Assembly: GCF_010500865.1 (NCBI RefSeq)
Contig: NZ_JAAAWN010000013.1
Span: 1 to 64,000, forward strand
Origin: Alteromonas profundi
Lineage (GTDB): Bacteria > Pseudomonadota > Gammaproteobacteria > Enterobacterales > Alteromonadaceae
Reading direction: 5' to 3'
Length of the DNA: 64,000 bases
In this document: piece by piece, positions 63,659-64,000 of the stretch
Numbering within the stretch: the stretch's first letter is position 1
How the letters are laid out: every line of letters begins with the position of its first letter
Notes under the pieces: generated by a model
Told to the model about the DNA's origin: nothing
Database searches by the model: none
The model's input: only the letters and a program-made list of their open reading frames with translations
Translations under genes and position numbers: made by a program

Positions 63659-64000
63659 TTATGCTACATAACCGATGATCTCACCGCCCATGCCAGCGTT
63701 ACGCGCTGCACGGTCAGTCATCACACCTTTAGAAGTCGACACGATCGCGACACCCAATCCACCCATAACCTTTGGAAGCTCATCTTTTTTCTTATAGATG
63801 CGCAGACCAGGGCGGCTTACACGCTCAATAGTGTCAATTACTTGCTTGCCTTCGAAGTACTTAAGCGTAACTTCTAAAACAGGCTTAACGTCACCAGAGG
63901 CTGCATAGTCAGTAATATAACCTTCTGCCTTCAATACTTCACAAATAGCTACGCGAAGTTTAGAAGACGGCATAGTTACAGATACTTTCTGTGCCATCTG
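63659..64000 (-). CDS. rpsH: 30S ribosomal protein S8 (partial, cut by window edge)
   Basis: The visible part lacks roughly the first 18 residues, which lie past the right edge. The rest matches S8: [40 protein letters not shown], and [21 protein letters not shown]8 binds 16S rRNA helix 21 and in E. coli represses the spc operon. An internal methionine at 63997 is not the true start. Confidence 0.97.
   Translation of the reverse strand, partial: QMAQKVSVTMPSSKLRVAICEVLKAEGYITDYAASGDVKPVLEVTLKYFEGKQVIDTIERVSRPGLRIYKKKDELPKVMGGLGVAIVSTSKGVMTDRAARNAGMGGEIIGYVA

Noticed and set aside
1..64000. CRISPR arrays, insertion sequences, tRNA or rRNA genes, integrases
   Set aside because: I saw no regularly spaced repeats, transposase-like proteins, tRNA-like cloverleaf sequences or rRNA in the window.

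Overview
This window is a piece of a gammaproteobacterial chromosome, most likely from a marine Alteromonas-like bacterium. The evidence is the closely E. coli-like spc and alpha ribosomal protein operons in standard order at the right end, the moderate A+T content, and a surface-glycan locus rich in sulfotransferases, which is typical of marine bacteria. The genus is an inference; no rRNA or tRNA gene is present to fix it.

Region 1 (1-7.5 kb): a secreted protein made of about twelve 15-residue repeats, a sulfotransferase, and a minus-strand ABC/HlyD/TolC operon. The ABC protein has a full-length nucleotide-binding domain in which every catalytic motif is replaced. A divergent NhaR-like LysR regulator faces this operon.

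Region 2 (7.6-48.7 kb): a 41-kb minus-strand polysaccharide (O-antigen, capsule or glycoprotein glycan) locus. Transcription runs from manC downward. Precursor genes cover GDP-mannose (manC), GDP-fucose (gmd, fcl, and the hydrolase gmm), dTDP-rhamnose (rmlACDB) and UDP-glucuronate (ugd). A cassette of DRE-TIM aldolase, CMP-sugar synthetase and HAD phosphatase suggests an additional CMP-activated acidic sugar. Assembly and decoration genes include about eight glycosyltransferases, three P-loop sulfotransferases, a WcbI-type enzyme, FkbM methyltransferases, a pyruvyltransferase-like protein, a hexapeptide acyltransferase, and several unrecognised coiled-coil or beta-domain proteins. No flippase, polymerase, ABC exporter or initiating lipid-phosphate sugar transferase lies inside the locus. 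Rho-independent terminators at about 7.53, 10.64, 17.65, 26.50 and 47.19 kb divide it into units.

Region 3 (48.9-57.0 kb): an unusual chaperone-usher pilus locus. It has two DUF4402-type subunits, a PapD-like chaperone, a 1012-residue usher that ends in what reads as a SPOR domain, two SPOR lipoproteins and two overlapping FlgO-type lipoproteins. All three SPOR-like domains carry the same C-x9-C cysteine pair. This is the best candidate here for an undescribed system: a fimbria that may be anchored at septal or polar peptidoglycan.

Region 4 (57.1-64.0 kb): minus-strand core genes rpsH(partial)-rplF-rplR-rpsE-rpmD-rplO-secY-rpmJ and rpsM-rpsK-rpsD-rpoA-rplQ, with a strong terminator after rplQ and hairpins before rpsM that could hold the S4 autoregulatory leader.
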